Below the pieces are notes generated by a model. That model did no database searches. It saw only the letters and a program-made list of their open reading frames with translations, and was not told where the DNA came from. From assembly GCF_030272615.1 (NCBI RefSeq), contig NC_081406.1, positions 258,777,386-258,841,385 on the forward strand: DNA of 64,000 nt, read 5' to 3'. The translations under genes and the position numbers were made by a program. Positions 37,777 through 50,181 of the stretch are shown piece after piece (the stretch's first letter is position 1; each line of letters begins with the position of its first letter). The stretch comes from Cryptomeria japonica (Eukaryota > Streptophyta > Pinopsida > Cupressales > Cupressaceae).

Positions 37777-37969
37777 CTTTTACTCTGATACTTCCACTGC
37801 TTCACCAAAATGTTTGAAAGACTCACAAAAACCCAAAATCTACATATCTAAAATTAGGCGGCAAAACTTATTATTCACTTGTGTGAAATAATAATCATCA
37901 CAAGTAATGTCAGTTAGGAAATCAATGCTCGGGATAATCAAACTTACTAGGGAAAAGGACCATAAAGTA

Positions 37970-37983
37970 CCCCCCCCCCAACT
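37970..37983 (-). other. Second polypurine tract between pol and extra ORF
   Basis: On the minus strand AAGTTGGGGGGGGGGTAC shares AGTTGGGGGG with the tract beside the 3' LTR. It lies about 200 bp upstream of the extra ORF start. Confidence 0.5.
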
Positions 37984-38220
37984 TAACCTAGCACGTGTCC
38001 ACACAGGCTGATAAGATGTCAAGATTGATGCGGATTAAAACAGGATTAAAGTCATAATGAACTAATAAATGCAAAATTAAAATAAAGTATAATATATGCA
38101 TACCTGCAATTGGCAAAAATGATGGCAAAATGAAATGAAGTGATAGATAAGAAAGTGGGATGGAATGTAGTGGATGGAACTTTATGTACGGAGAATAATA
38201 TTTCACATGGAAATATCTGA

Positions 38221-41200
38221 TTATGATACAGTAGATAAGTTTGCTGCAAAAGCTACAGGAACATCACCTTTATTAACATTGCCAAGTGCAACAGGAAGCT
38301 TATGAAGTGTTACTGAATCATTATTAGTTACTGCAGGAATATCACCAGTTGCTGCAGGAACATCACCAGTTGCTGTAGGAACTTGTGTTTCTTTTAGAGG
38401 GGCAAATTGTTGCAGAAACTCTTCTCTAGTAGTCGGCTTGTGATAAAGGCGTAGTCGGTGTCCATTCACTAAAAGTTTGAATCTAACAGAATCTATGGTG
38501 GACAACCGAACTGCTCCATTATGAAAAACTTCTTCTATTTGATAAGGACCCAACCACCTTGTGTGGAGTTTTCCCTAAGCATCCTTATATCTTGAATCAT
38601 ACAAGAGTGCCCAATCACCAACTTTAAATCTCTTTTCTCTGATATACTTATCATGCCATCTGGCTCTTTGGTTTTGAATCAACTATGTCTGTTGAACAAC
38701 TATTTTTCTCCATTCATCTAAAGCATTTAACTGTTGAATGCATTCCTTTTGTGCTTCAGATAATGTCATATTCAGTTGTAGAGCTATTCTCAAGGTTTTA
38801 TGCTCAAATTCAATAGGCATCATTGTTGTTTTTCCATAGACCATCTCAAAAGGTGTGAATCCAATTGGTGTTTTCCAAGTTGTTCTATATGCCCAAATTG
38901 CCTCTGAAAGCCAATTAGACTAGTCTTTCTCATGGATAGACACTATTTTTGTAAGAATACCTTCAAGTTCTTTGTTAGTAACTTCTACTTGACCATTAGA
39001 CTATGGATGGTATGGAGTAGATTTCCTGTGTCTTATATTATATTCATTGACCAGAGCTTTTATCAATGTTGATGTAAATTGAGGTCCCTAATCTGAGACA
39101 ATTTCCTTGGGTACTCCATACCTTGTAAATATTTTCTCATATAGAAACTTAGCTACTTCATTATCTCTTGCATGTTGCATAGCTTTAGCTTCTACCCATT
39201 TTGTCACATAGTCTGTACATACTAAGATATAAGATCTGCCATTAGAAGGTGGATCAATGGGGCCAACAAAATCTAATCCCCATTTATCAAATGGTGTTAT
39301 AGATATTTGAGGATATAGAGGCATTTCATCAGATTTTGTAGGTCTGCCCATTCGCTGACACCTATCACACTTCCTTGTGTACTGAGCTGCATCCTTGTGT
39401 AGTGTAGGCCAATAATAACCTGTATTGCGTATTTTCAATGTTGTCCTTTTGGCAGCAAAATGACCTCCACACGGTTCATCATGACATGCATGCAAGATGT
39501 CATGTGTTTCATCTTCTCTGACACATCTTCTCATAACTTGATTAGGTCCAGTATAGAATAGACAATCAGCAATCCATGAAAAATTAAAACTTTTTTCAAC
39601 TAACAACCTTCTTTCCTTAGGAGAAAAAGAAACTGGCATCTTAGCTGTAGCTAAATAGTTGGCAATATCAGCATACCAAGGTGTATGAGCCTGTATGAGA
39701 AACAACTGCTTATCTGGACAAGTGTCATCTATCATTGTAGAGTCTTCTTGCACTTGAAGACGTGAAAGATAATCTGCAACAACATTAGACTTCCTTGGCT
39801 TATCAACAATTGTGATATCAAATTCCTGCATCAACAATAACTAGCCAGCCAATGTACCAGTGATTGATGGCTTATTCATAAGATATCTAATTGCAGTATG
39901 ATCTGTATGCACAAATATTGGATACCCTGTAATATAGTGTCTAAACTTGTTAAGGGCATATATGACAGCTAGCATTTCTTTTTCAGTAACTGTATAATTC
40001 AATTCGGGTCCTTGCAAATTCTTGCTGATATAATATATAGCATTTTCCAACTTATCAACTTTATGTCCTAACACTGCTCCTATAGCATAATCAGATGCAT
40101 CAGTATGGATTTGAAATGGTAGAGACCAATTAGGTCCTTTGAGAACTGGTGCCTGAGTCAAAGCATGCTTAAGCTTTAAAAAGGCTTCATTGCATGCTGA
40201 AGTCCATTTAAATTCAGCATCTTTAGTAAGCAGTGAATGTAAGGGACTTGCAATTTTGCTGAAATCTTTAATGAACCTTCTGTAATATCCAGCATGACCA
40301 AGAAAACTTCTCACATCCTTCTGCTTCTCAGGGTCATTAATTTGCTGAATAACCTCAATTTTTGCTGGATCCACCTGTATACCTTGTACAGATATATGAT
40401 GACCAAGGGCTATTCCTTCTTCCATCATTATAAAACACTTTTCATTATTTAGAGACAAGTTGTAGTCTTCACACCGCTGCAAAACTTTCTTCAAATTATC
40501 CAATGCCTGATCAAATTCAGAACCATAGGTTGTAAAGTCATCCATGTAAATCTCCATTATGTCTTGAGAAATATCAGAAAAAATACTGATGACTGCCCTT
40601 TGAAAAGTGGTTGGAGCATTACACAACCCAAAAGGAAGAATAGAATATGCATAAGTGCCCCATGGACAAGTAAATGTTGTTTTCTCTTAGTCTTCAGGGG
40701 CTATTTGAATTTGATTATAGCCACTGAATCCATCCAAAAATGAAAAGTATTTCTTACCAGCAAGAGAATCTAATACCTAATTTACAAAGGGGTAGTGGAA
40801 AATGATCATTTCTTGTGGCTAAGTTCAAGGCTCTATAATCAACACATACTCTCCATTTGCCTCCTTTTTTAGGAACTATCACCAAAGGTGATACCCATTG
40901 ATTGTCAGAAATCGGATAAATAAATCTAGCTTTCAACAATTTCTGCAATTCTTCTTTAACTATCTCTTTCAGGGCAGGATTGACTCTTTTTTGAGGTTGT
41001 CTAAGGGGACAACACTCATCCTTTATATAAATGCGATGTGTACAAACTGCTGGATCAATTCCATTCATATCCTTGTAATCCCATGCAAAGGCATTTTTAT
41101 GGAGTTTTAACAAGTCTACCAAGCTATCCTTCTGAATATCTGCTATATTCTTGTTGATGTTCAAATATTTATTCAATGCAACCTCTATCTTGACAGTAAG

Positions 41201-42421
41201 ATCAATTTGATTTATATCAGAAACATGAGAATATGACAACTCCTATGGCAACAAAGTGTGCAAAATATCAGTGGCTGTACGAAAGTCCAATCCTGCAATA
41301 TTCAGAACCAGTGCTTGCAATTCTCTGTCTTCTATTAATTCATTTGTCAGAACCTTATAAAGGATTGATTCCTCATCATATAACTGCATGAGTGGTACTC
41401 AATTAATCATCATAAGATGACTAATAGAGTCTATCTCTTCAGATTGCTCTCCCAAAATAGGCCAAATAGCTTGCTGCTGCTCAAGCTGGGGTTGTGCAGG
41501 GGAATACAAAGCCAATGTTTTTGTGGAACTACCATCTGAGATAGTCATGTCTCCTGATCTACACCCAATATATGCATCTACTGTGGCAAGCCATGGTCTT
41601 CCCAAAATGACTGGATATCCCCCCAATGTTGCTTTTGGGGATAAAATCATAAAATCTGCAGGGTACTCCCAGGAATCTAGTATAACCACTATATCTTCTA
41701 TTATACCATTAGGTCTTACTGTAGAGCCATCAGCAAGTTGAAGAATTGTAGGTGTAGCCCTTAAATTATCTATCTCAAGATGTTTCATTACTTCCCTTGT
41801 CATCACATTAATGGCTGCTCCTAGATCAATTAAAACATTCTTTATTTGACTGTCATTAATGACTATAGTCACAACAGGACTGCCTGGATCAGCATATTTT
41901 GGAATAGCAACTTTTCCCAACATAATATCAGTTAATTGACCCATAACATGAACTGTTTGTGGATCCTTTTTCTTTCTGTCAGGTTTCTTTAGGCATGCCT
42001 CTCTCAATGTCTTACCATATATAGGAACATCCTTTATTGCTTGCAGCAATGAGATTTTAACACAAATGTGCTTCAATTGGTCAAGAATATCAAAGCTTTG
42101 TTGTTGTTTAGTTGAAACGTCTTTATCAGACAATCTTTGGGGAAATGGTGGTAATATTTGATTCTGAGGTATTACAGCATTAGGATCAGAGGTTGGCTGC
42201 TCTTCTGGTACTTCAATAATAACTGGATGAGAGGGACTCGGCAAGGTTGTTCTAGATCGAAGGTGAATATCTTCTAATGATAAAGAATAAGCTAGATATT
42301 GGTTTGCATCAGCTGAATAAGCTTGTTGTTGCTGCTGAGATTTAATATTTAGATTAGGCAACGGTTGAGTAGGTAGTTGTGTTGGCTTTGGAGGTGGTGC
42401 TGCGGGTACAGGAAGTGGCAT
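38221..42421 (-). pseudogene. Gypsy pol: protease, RT, RNase H, integrase
   Basis: Protease (about 42000-41500) has VLIDLGAAINVM. Reverse transcriptase (about 41200-40500) has the YMDDF box near 40540. RNase H has FQIHTDASDYAIGAVLG (near 40110) and VHTDHTAIRYL. Integrase (about 39700-38600) has a zinc finger (H..H..CDRCQ near 39365), WGLDFVGPI and VSD, with the rest of its core beyond a stop. One frame runs from gag to about 40777, where a one-base shift moves the rest to another frame. Stops lie at 41399, 41243, two just after the shift, 39841, 39088, and several more down to 38576. Most stops replace Gln or Trp of the family. The C-terminal tail has short GDVPAATGDIPA repeats and no chromodomain. 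Confidence 0.9.
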
Positions 42422-42571
42422 TAAAGCAGGAGGTTGTGGCTGCTGATTAGGAGGCTGATATCCAGAGGATTGGGATGACCATGATGGGTTTCCCCTCTGT
42501 TGAGAATTAGGTTGCCAATTCCCTTGAAACTGGTTCCCTACACCTTGAGGTGGATACCAATTTCCTTGTCG

Positions 42572-43897
42572 TTGCTACCACTGGGGCATTTGATTAGCAA
42601 ATTGTTGCCCTTGGCCTTGTGATCCATACCAATGTGGATAATTACCAAAATTTTGAGAATATTGTGGTTGCCATTGGCTATTTGGTGCATAAGAACTACC
42701 ACTATAACTAGAAAAGGAAAGTGGATCAGGTGGCATACCTTGTCTTGGAAAATTTGGTCTTCTTTGAGCAACATAGAAGACTTGTTCATCCTCCCCTTGA
42801 ACTGCTTTGAAATCAAGTACTTCAACATTTGCAACCATTTTACATCTACAATCTTTCTTCCACTGCTTACAATGAGGACAAAATTCTACAAGGAATGCAT
42901 CAGCTTCTTCATGCTTCTTCTTAGCTGCCAATGTATCCAACTGAGTAGCCATATTATTTATAATGTCTTCTTTGAAATCTTTTAACAAATGACTAAGTTA
43001 CAACCTAGAAACTCCATTTCCAGATGATGATGATGGTTCTCCTGGCTTAAACCTCCTATTCTTCTTAGAAGTGGATCTAGAATATTTCTTACAAATCTGT
43101 TCTATTTCAGCCCAAGTAGCTTGTGTGATGTCACCTCCCCCCATGAGATCTAAGGAATCAGTGCATTCATCACTGATACCCCTCAAGAATATCAATTTGA
43201 GGGAATCTTCATTCAAGGTACTATGCTTGGACTTCTTGACACTAAACAAAAACCTTTCTAGATAATCCTCAAGGCTCTCATCTGTAGTTTGTGTCATCCT
43301 AAAGATGTCATCCCCATGCCAATTAGTGCCTCTACAGTAGTCTTTATATTTTGCAAGAAACAATCGTTTCATCTCATCCCATGTATTGATTGTGCTACTA
43401 CCCAAACTCATAAACCATCTCAAGGTTGACTCTTTCAAAGTGGCTGGAAAAATTTTGAGTCTATGGGCATTTGTAGTATAGTCAAAACTCCTACAGAGAA
43501 CATCAAACTCAAACAAAAATGTATCAGGGTCTTCTATGACCAGCCCATAGAACTTAGGTAGTGAAGATGCTGGAATATTATTGAGGTTAGCATTATCATG
43601 CTGGTCAGAGATGGGAAACTCAAATGTTGGACCAGGTGGTCGTGGTGGATTATTTCCACCAGGGGGTGGATTCCCTTGCATTGGACTTGTGGGGGTTATT
43701 ACAATAGGCAACTCTTCTTCTTGTGGGCCAAAAAGGAGCTGAAGACTATCCCCTGTAAATTCAGACTCAGGGTGATTCAAATTTTGTGGGTCTTGATACA
43801 ACTCAGAAAAAGGGTTTATATTTGAAGAACTATCTTCTGCTTGGGTAATATGAGTGGGTAAAAATCTACCTCTGGCATCTCTTCTATGATTATACAT
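42572..43897 (-). pseudogene. Gypsy gag
   Basis: The frame opens at ATG 43897 and is in the same frame as protease, so gag-pro-pol was one long ORF. The retrotransposon gag core lies around residues 130-270 (ATLKESTLRWFMSL, DESLEDYLERF, LIFLRGI). A stop TAA at 42998 and a TAG at 42572 interrupt it. A Cys-rich stretch (CPHCKQWKKDCRC) near 42860 is not a canonical CCHC knuckle, and a Gln/Pro/Asn-rich linker leads into protease. Confidence 0.9.
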
Positions 43898-43964
43898 GCA
43901 AATTCATAAAAGCCAAACAATTAACTAAAAACTAAAACAATCATAAAAGGCTCTTAGCTTGACA

Positions 43965-43986
43965 CCATCCCCAACAACGGCACCAA
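43965..43986 (-). other. Primer-binding site of gypsy element
   Basis: On the minus strand TTGGTGCCGTTGTTGGGGAT follows the 5' LTR after a few bases. It resembles the Asp-tRNA site typical of Athila/Tat, with C-to-T-type differences. Confidence 0.75.
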
Positions 43987-43989
43987 AAA

Positions 43990-45232
43990 TGTCTACCCCA
44001 ACATTGATAACAATAATATCTCTATTTGAAATCTCAACCCGAGGTTTGGATATTCATATGGTAGAGTTTACTATTCTCATGGTTGGTGTTCATTTAGTTG
44101 TCAATCCAGGAACGTAAAACTTGAAATGGGTCTGCAAGATATATGCACTAAGCTCCTTGAATGATTACTCTCAATTACTGGAAGAAATAGGAATGAAAAT
44201 CAAAAAGACTAAATGAAAGCTTTTCAGAATTCTGTTGAAATAAATTAATGGAAATAACAGGACTAACACTATTCTGCCTTGGCTGTAGGAATAGTCAAAG
44301 GATCTGCTTCCAGTGGCTGCAGGAACATCCCAGTCATGAACTTCTACTGCAACTAAGTAAAATCTAACTTCAATAATCATAAACACAAGATCACTCACCA
44401 AGTGGGCCCCCTTGGATGAGTGATATCAAACTCTCAGTAAAGAACTCTTAACAGATCAGAATAACATGATTTTTATTCACTTCTTCCTGAAAGATGATTA
44501 CATATCAAAAAGATGGAAATCTAGAATACGTGACAGAAACTGCTCAATCCTTTTTCATTCTGTCTAACTCAAAAAGAAGGGAAAGCTTATTTTAAATAGA
44601 AAAAAAACAATCTACAACAGATAACTACAATTATGCCCAAAAGAAAAGGCAGATCACTGTTAGACAAAGGGAATAACAGAGAGCTTGACTGCAGGAACTG
44701 TGGATCTGTAACCGACCCGCAGTCCTTTGCACGCTGAAAAAATGTTTTACAAATTAAACATGTATTGGCGTTAAACTCCCGTGGTGAAGCACATTGCTCC
44801 GATTATGCCTTAGATCATGCTCATTTGAATATCCTTTAATTTGACCTCCAGCTCTCTGGCATGATTCTCCAGTCCTTAGGCGCGGAAGAGAATTCTTCAC
44901 TGCAGCATCAATTATTACCTGCACTAAACAGAAACAGAATACAAGGACACGCATATATGTATTTTACTCTAAGTAATACATTCATTAATTCATATATGAA
45001 ATCATCCTAACTAATCCGCATATCACAAAGACAAACCATTTGGCTACAGGAATATATTGGCATGGCTGTAGGAAGAAATTGGCAAGGTTCAAACATGATT
45101 TCTTAAGTTCGGTTTTTAAAACATGGATTACATATAGTCAATGCACAATATTTTACTATCATAATGAAAACCAAAAGATACCAAAAAGACCTAAAAGTCC
45201 TGATAAAAACATGTCAATACATTGACTTATCA
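43990..45232 (-). repeat. 5' LTR of gypsy element
   Basis: This is an uninterrupted 1243-bp LTR, nearly identical to the 3' LTR outside the nested insertion. The word CTGCAGGAA recurs in both LTRs and elsewhere in the element. Confidence 0.93.
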
Positions 45233-45237
45233 CTTGC
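45233..45237. repeat. Target site duplication CTTGC, right
   Basis: Identical to 33670-33674; together they confirm both ends of the gypsy element and show that it inserted as a unit. Confidence 0.9.
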
Positions 45238-45559
45238 CTAAGAGGGTTAATTTTCATCTCACCAAAGGTCGATATAGGAGAAATTAAATCCCAAAAAGAA
45301 AATTAGGTCCAAGGGTCGGATGGACCTATTTTGGGGCCAAGCAAAGAGGAAGGATAGGGGCGCCACACCCCTGTCCAAGGGGGAAAAGGGTGCCACGCCC
45401 CCATCTTGCCCTATTTTGGGGATTGGACAGGGTCATGAGGTGACACAAGGGCTAAAACATGAGGAGATTTGGAAGAATAATGTAGAGAGGGGTCCCAATT
45501 GAGTAGAGAGATGCAGTTGCTAGGGTGAATACCTAAAACGTGGTCAAAAATGCAAGGGT
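45238..45559. other. Spacer with GC-richer inverted motif
   Basis: No gene was seen. GGGGCGCCACACCCCTGTCC near 45358 and GGGTGCCACGCCCCC near 45388 form imperfect inverted repeats. Confidence 0.45.
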
Positions 45560-45579
45560 CACAATTTTACGATGCTACA

Positions 45580-46420
45580 ACATCTATACACAAGCATGTA
45601 CATCTCTAAATGTACATACATATAGTGAAATACATGTACATACATATATGGAAATACATGTACATCCATATATGTGTATACATGCACATACATATATGTA
45701 TATACATGTAGATGCATACATAAATAGACATGTCCATATATTGAAGGTTTTCATTTCAAGTTGTAATTCATGTAGAAACTTGCATGTACATACAAACATG
45801 TACATACACATTTGTACATACATATATGCATATACATGTCCATACATATATGCATAAACAAATCCATACATATATGCATATACATGTCCATACATAAATG
45901 CATGATATGTCAAACTTGGGTTGAAGGGCTTCATTTTCAATTGTAAGTCATGTAGAAATATACATGTACATAAAGACATGTACATGCATATCTACATATA
46001 CATGTACATGCATTTATGTATATACATGTCCATACATATATCCATACGCATGTCCATATGTAAATGCATGATATGTCAAACTTGGGTTGAAGGGATTCAT
46101 TTTCAATTGGAAATCATGTAGAAACATACATGTACATAAAGATGTGTACATACATATCTGTATATACATGTACATACATTTATGCAGACACATGTCCATA
46201 CATATATGTAGACACATGTCCATACATATTTGCATGATATGTCAAACTTGGGCTGAAGTTGCATTTTCAGTTGTAAGTCATGTAAAAACATACATGTACA
46301 TAGATACCTGTACATATATACACATATGCATAGACATGTACATGCATATATGCATATACATGCCCATACATAAATGTATGATATGTCAAACTTTGGCTGA
46401 AGGGTTTCAATGTCACTGTT
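45580..46420. repeat. Minisatellite: ~165-bp units built on ACATRTACATACATAT
   Basis: A higher-order unit starts GATATGTCAAACTTGGG at about 45904, 46070, 46235 and 46380 (periods about 166, 165 and 145). Each unit contains TGAAGGG..TTCATTTTCAATTG, CATGTAGAAA, then many copies of ACATGTACATACATATATG. A partial unit without the leading motif lies at 45580-45900. The Met/His/Tyr-rich ORFs in this block are by-products of the repeat. Confidence 0.88.
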
Positions 46421-46429
46421 AATGTTTGA

Positions 46430-47002
46430 GGGTTTGTATTCAATTTAACAGTTTAATATTTATAAAAGAAACATCACAATTATTTACTAAGAAACATGAC
46501 AAGTATGTAAGTATGGATGTTCACAAGTATTAAAAAACATGGGAACTATTTATAAAGGAACATGACAACTATTTATAAATAAACATGACAACTATGGAAG
46601 TGCACAAGTAGGCAAGAAACATGTAAAGTATATATAAAATCTAGAAAGGAACATGTTCACCAATGAAAGCAAGTACTTATTATTACATTTTTAACACAAT
46701 AAATGAAATTGGGGTATCATTGAGTTAACAATACATAAAGTAACATGGCAACTAATTAGCAAACAAATGAACAAGTAACATTGAAAGGGTTTGAAACCAT
46801 TGCACCCTTTCAACCCTCAAACAATGCAGTAGAAATAGAAAACCCTTAAACCAGAAAGGAAATGTGATGCTCGAAATGGAGACAAAGAATGTATGAATAT
46901 GAGGAAAGAAATTTTGAACCATTGTACATTTACTATAAAAAAACGCAAAGTTAATCTGAAACCCTCGACCATTCAACTCTGCAAACCATTGAAAGGGATT
47001 GA
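46430..47002. repeat. AT-rich DNA with AACATGACAACTATTTATAAA and AACCATTGAAA repeats
   Basis: AACATGACAACTATTTATAAA-like words recur at 46480-46640. From about 46780, degenerate CAAACCATTG and AACCCTCAAAC words begin; they continue after the solo LTR, from 48231 to about 48500. Confidence 0.6.
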
Positions 47003-48230
47003 TGTTAGACAGTTCAAATAACCAAAAGACAACTGAGATAGGGGGTGAATCAGTTGTCTCAAATTACTGGAACCTTAAGCAATTAAAACTTTAATACTGA
47101 AACCCAAAAGATCAATACCGGAATGCATAAACCAAATAGCGAAATAGTAGATAAACCAATTAAACATAAACAATAATCAGAGAATAAATACCATCCACAT
47201 GACACCAAGAATTGTACGTGGAAAACCCAACAAAGGGAAAAACCATGGTGGGAAGCCTACCCATGACCAGATAATACTTCTGTAGTAAGTATGTGATTAC
47301 AATTGAGGGGCATGCACTTGCAGGAAGGCCAACGGCTTATAACACACTGCTCATCACAAAGGAGTCACACTGACTACATAGAAATCCAGACTGCAATCCA
47401 GAGGAAAGAATGAACTGCAAAGATAGCATCTCCTATGCTTGAGTATAGTTCTGGTTAAACTCAATACTGAAGGACTAAATCCTCTTACATAAACCCAACT
47501 CGATCACCAATGATCGACCAAATCCTCTACTTGAATGATTATTACATTATTCGCTCCTATTCCATCCCATGACATCCTCACATATGATCTACAATGAGAT
47601 CTTACATCATATATATACAAACCCTTGACCATAAATAATAAGGTCAGCCACCAGACAATAAAACAATTACATAATTATAAAACATGTCGGCCTGAGACCA
47701 AACAAATAATGTCCAACCCATAAGACACACATCGAGAAGTCCAATCCACACGTTACATAAGTCAATCCATAACCTAGATAAACCGGGACCCAATATAGGT
47801 CCACACACGCTAAAGCAATAATCTTGATCAACCAAGTTTCGAACATGATCACCATCAGCATCCTGAATCTCCACTAGAAGCCGCACCAACACCACTGATG
47901 CATATCATCAAATTTCTTCATCAAAGCTCTGCCGATGAAACCCTCTCCAGAACAAGAAACCAAGCTTGCCAGCATACAAGATAGCATCCGATCACCAGAT
48001 CAAAACCAACTAACTGAACATGAATCTGAGTAGCATGAATAAGCCAATTCCATAACCCAAACATACCAGAGCATATCGGATCATGCTGGATCATGATGAT
48101 CCAATCCAATCAGAAACCAAACAATCTATCGAACCAGAAGGATATTGGTAAAGCAACCAAAACAGCTAGTGATGACATCAATAACAAAACATCAATGCAA
48201 CACATAATCAATTCCTCCAAATGACCAACA
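47003..48230 (-). mobile_element. Solo LTR, Sirevirus-like family, with perfect target duplication
   Basis: The 1228-bp sequence reads, on the minus strand, TGTTGGTCATTTGG at its start and CTGTCTAACA at its end. Perfect ATTGA duplications flank it (46998-47002 and 48231-48235). No internal region or second LTR is present, so it arose by recombination between LTRs. Its family also gave the nested LTR at 12278-13378, and its ends resemble the LTRs at 6876 and 13987. Confidence 0.93.
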
Positions 48231-48500
48231 ATTGAAACCATTGAAGTGAAACCATGAAACATTAAATGTGAATTTTAAAAACCCATTAATAGTGATGTTG
48301 GAAACCGAAATCTTTTAAACCCTCAAACATTTTTTTAAAAATTGAATGCCCTGAAACCACTAAAGCAAACTCTGCAAACGATTGGAAGGGTTCAAAACCA
48401 TTTGAGCAGTGAAAGCATTCAAACCATTAAAACATCAAAACCATTGAAACCCTCAAACATCAACACTGAAATGTAAAACCCATTAACAGTGATGCTTGAA
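48231..48500. repeat. Degenerate AACCATTGAAACC repeat
   Basis: Continues the low-complexity repeat seen left of the solo LTR, with words such as GAAACCATTGAA, AAACCCTCAAACAT and AACCCATTAACAGTGATG. The last occurs twice about 200 bp apart. Confidence 0.6.
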
Positions 48501-49867
48501 ATCCAAATTTATAACCATTTTTTTAGCAATGTGTTAGTCGAAATCTAATACATGCAACCAATTTTAACAGTGATGTATGAAATTAAAACCTTTTTTTTTG
48601 GAAAAGTCACCATTAAAAACACAGTAGAGCTTGAACAGGGGATTATGATTCCCTTTTTGCATGTATTTGTGTTCATGAGCACATCATTTAGTGTTCAGAA
48701 ACACAATGACCTGCTGAAACATAAATGGACACACAAACGAAGTAATGGTCGACATAACACAGTGTCAAAAAAATTGTAAAAGAGGAAAGGAAAATGCAAA
48801 AAAAAAAAGTGAATGGAATCAGTGGGCCTTAGTGAGGAGAAAACCTCACTTGGGTTGAAGATGAATGACGGCTTTGAGCCCCATATCGATGGCATCCTGT
48901 CCTCAATGCCATCGAAATCTGCAAAAACCACATAACACGGAAGTACAGAGGAAACATTGAAAAATTGAAACCCCAAACAAAATGAGAAACCAGGTAAAGT
49001 GACAAGAAAACCAGTCCTTGTACTTGGCAAAGGGTGCACACATTCTGACTCCATCTCAAATTCCTTCAATGTCATCGTGAATAGGATGTGGTGCGAAACA
49101 AAACAACGATTGCAAAGAGCGTGCCAAACACACCAACTTCGACAAGCAGTGAAATGCAAAGGGGTGGGCGCATTGAATGTTGTTGTGCATGAAAAGCGCA
49201 AAGAGTTAGGTGCAGTAAGGGTGAGGTGACACGTAGTAAATGCAGTTGCAAGGAAACTTTGGAAGTGGTGGCGAGAACGTTGGACGAAGAGGTTGGTGAA
49301 TTGGGTGGCAATGTAGAAGAATGCCATGCAGCGACCTCGTTCAAAGTTGTCGGATATTGTAAATGGTTAATGGGGTGGGACCAGCCATGTTCTGGTCGAT
49401 GCACCGAATAGGCATAATATCGACCACTCCCACGAATGTGTGCGGTACACATGGCATCAAACCGAGTTGGCGGTCAGGATCACGTTCTGGGGTAGCCAAC
49501 TTGGTGGTTGACATGGCAGGAGATAAAAGTTGGTCTCTGAGCCACGTGGACCCCCGAAGTTAAGGTGTGCACATTCTAGCTCCTCTCCGCTAATTTTAAT
49601 GATATAAAAACACATAAAATCTAAGAAACAAATGAGAACAAAGGTGACAATAATAACATTAAACAATACGATTGAAAAAATTGTGTTTATAGCAGAGCAT
49701 TCTAGCTAAAAGAAGTTGACATCCAAAAAAAACGTAGGCCTCACAAAGGCACAAGATGAGTTAGTGCATCTGGTACAACCACTTTCAATGGTCATCTATA
49801 TCTCTCTGAACGGACTACTTTTACCCTCTGATTTCATTTTGTTGGCATTGAAACCAGAGGCTAAAAC
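48501..49867. other. Spacer upstream of monooxygenase gene
   Basis: A 210-codon minus-strand ORF at 48695-49327 and shorter overlapping ORFs on both strands have no recognisable domain. This stretch is less AT-rich than its surroundings. The part just before 49868 should hold the 5' UTR and promoter of the monooxygenase gene, but no clear TATA box was identified. Confidence 0.45.
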
Positions 49868-50181
49868 ATGTCCTCCTCAATGGAATTTGATGAAATGGCA
49901 GCGTTTGGGAGAGGACCAGACTTAGACATTGCAATTGCAGGTGGGGGATTGGCAGGTTTGGCTCTTGCCCTTGCCCTTCAACACAGAGATATCGAAGCCC
50001 ATGTCTTTGAATATCACCCATATTTTAAGGCTGATACGGCTACTGCAATAGGCATTGGTCCCAATGTTGTCACTACTCTTGAAGGGATTAAGCCTAGCTT
50101 GAGCTCCATCATCTCCCAAGCAGGCTCTTACACAAATAATATCAAGCTCACCTATTTTAGAGATGAGAAGGAAGATTCGCC

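Larger units (their letters stand above)
33675..45232 (-). mobile_element. Ty3/gypsy LTR retrotransposon (Athila/Tat type) with extra ORF
   Basis: LTRs at 33675-35401 and 43990-45232 start TGTCTACCCC and end CTTATCA on the plus strand. Perfect CTTGC duplications flank the whole element (33670-33674 and 45233-45237). Coding is on the minus strand, so the right LTR is the 5' LTR. Order: 5' LTR, PBS, gag, protease, reverse transcriptase, RNase H, integrase, spacer, extra ORF, polypurine tract, 3' LTR. The PBS resembles the Asp-tRNA type, and the protease has DLG in place of DTG/DSG; both fit the Athila/Tat branch, as does the absence of a chromodomain. LTR differences are few (about 2 in the first 230 bases), so insertion is recent relative to other elements here, yet many stops have accumulated. 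Confidence 0.93.

Noticed and set aside
45540-46422. Long overlapping Met/His/Tyr-rich ORFs on both strands
   Set aside because: They are translations of the ACATRTACATAT minisatellite in several frames; no unit-independent sequence or start context supports a gene.
48695-49327. 210-codon minus-strand ORF
   Set aside because: No domain, Phe/Ser/Leu-rich composition, and overlapped by open frames on both strands; a chance ORF is more likely.
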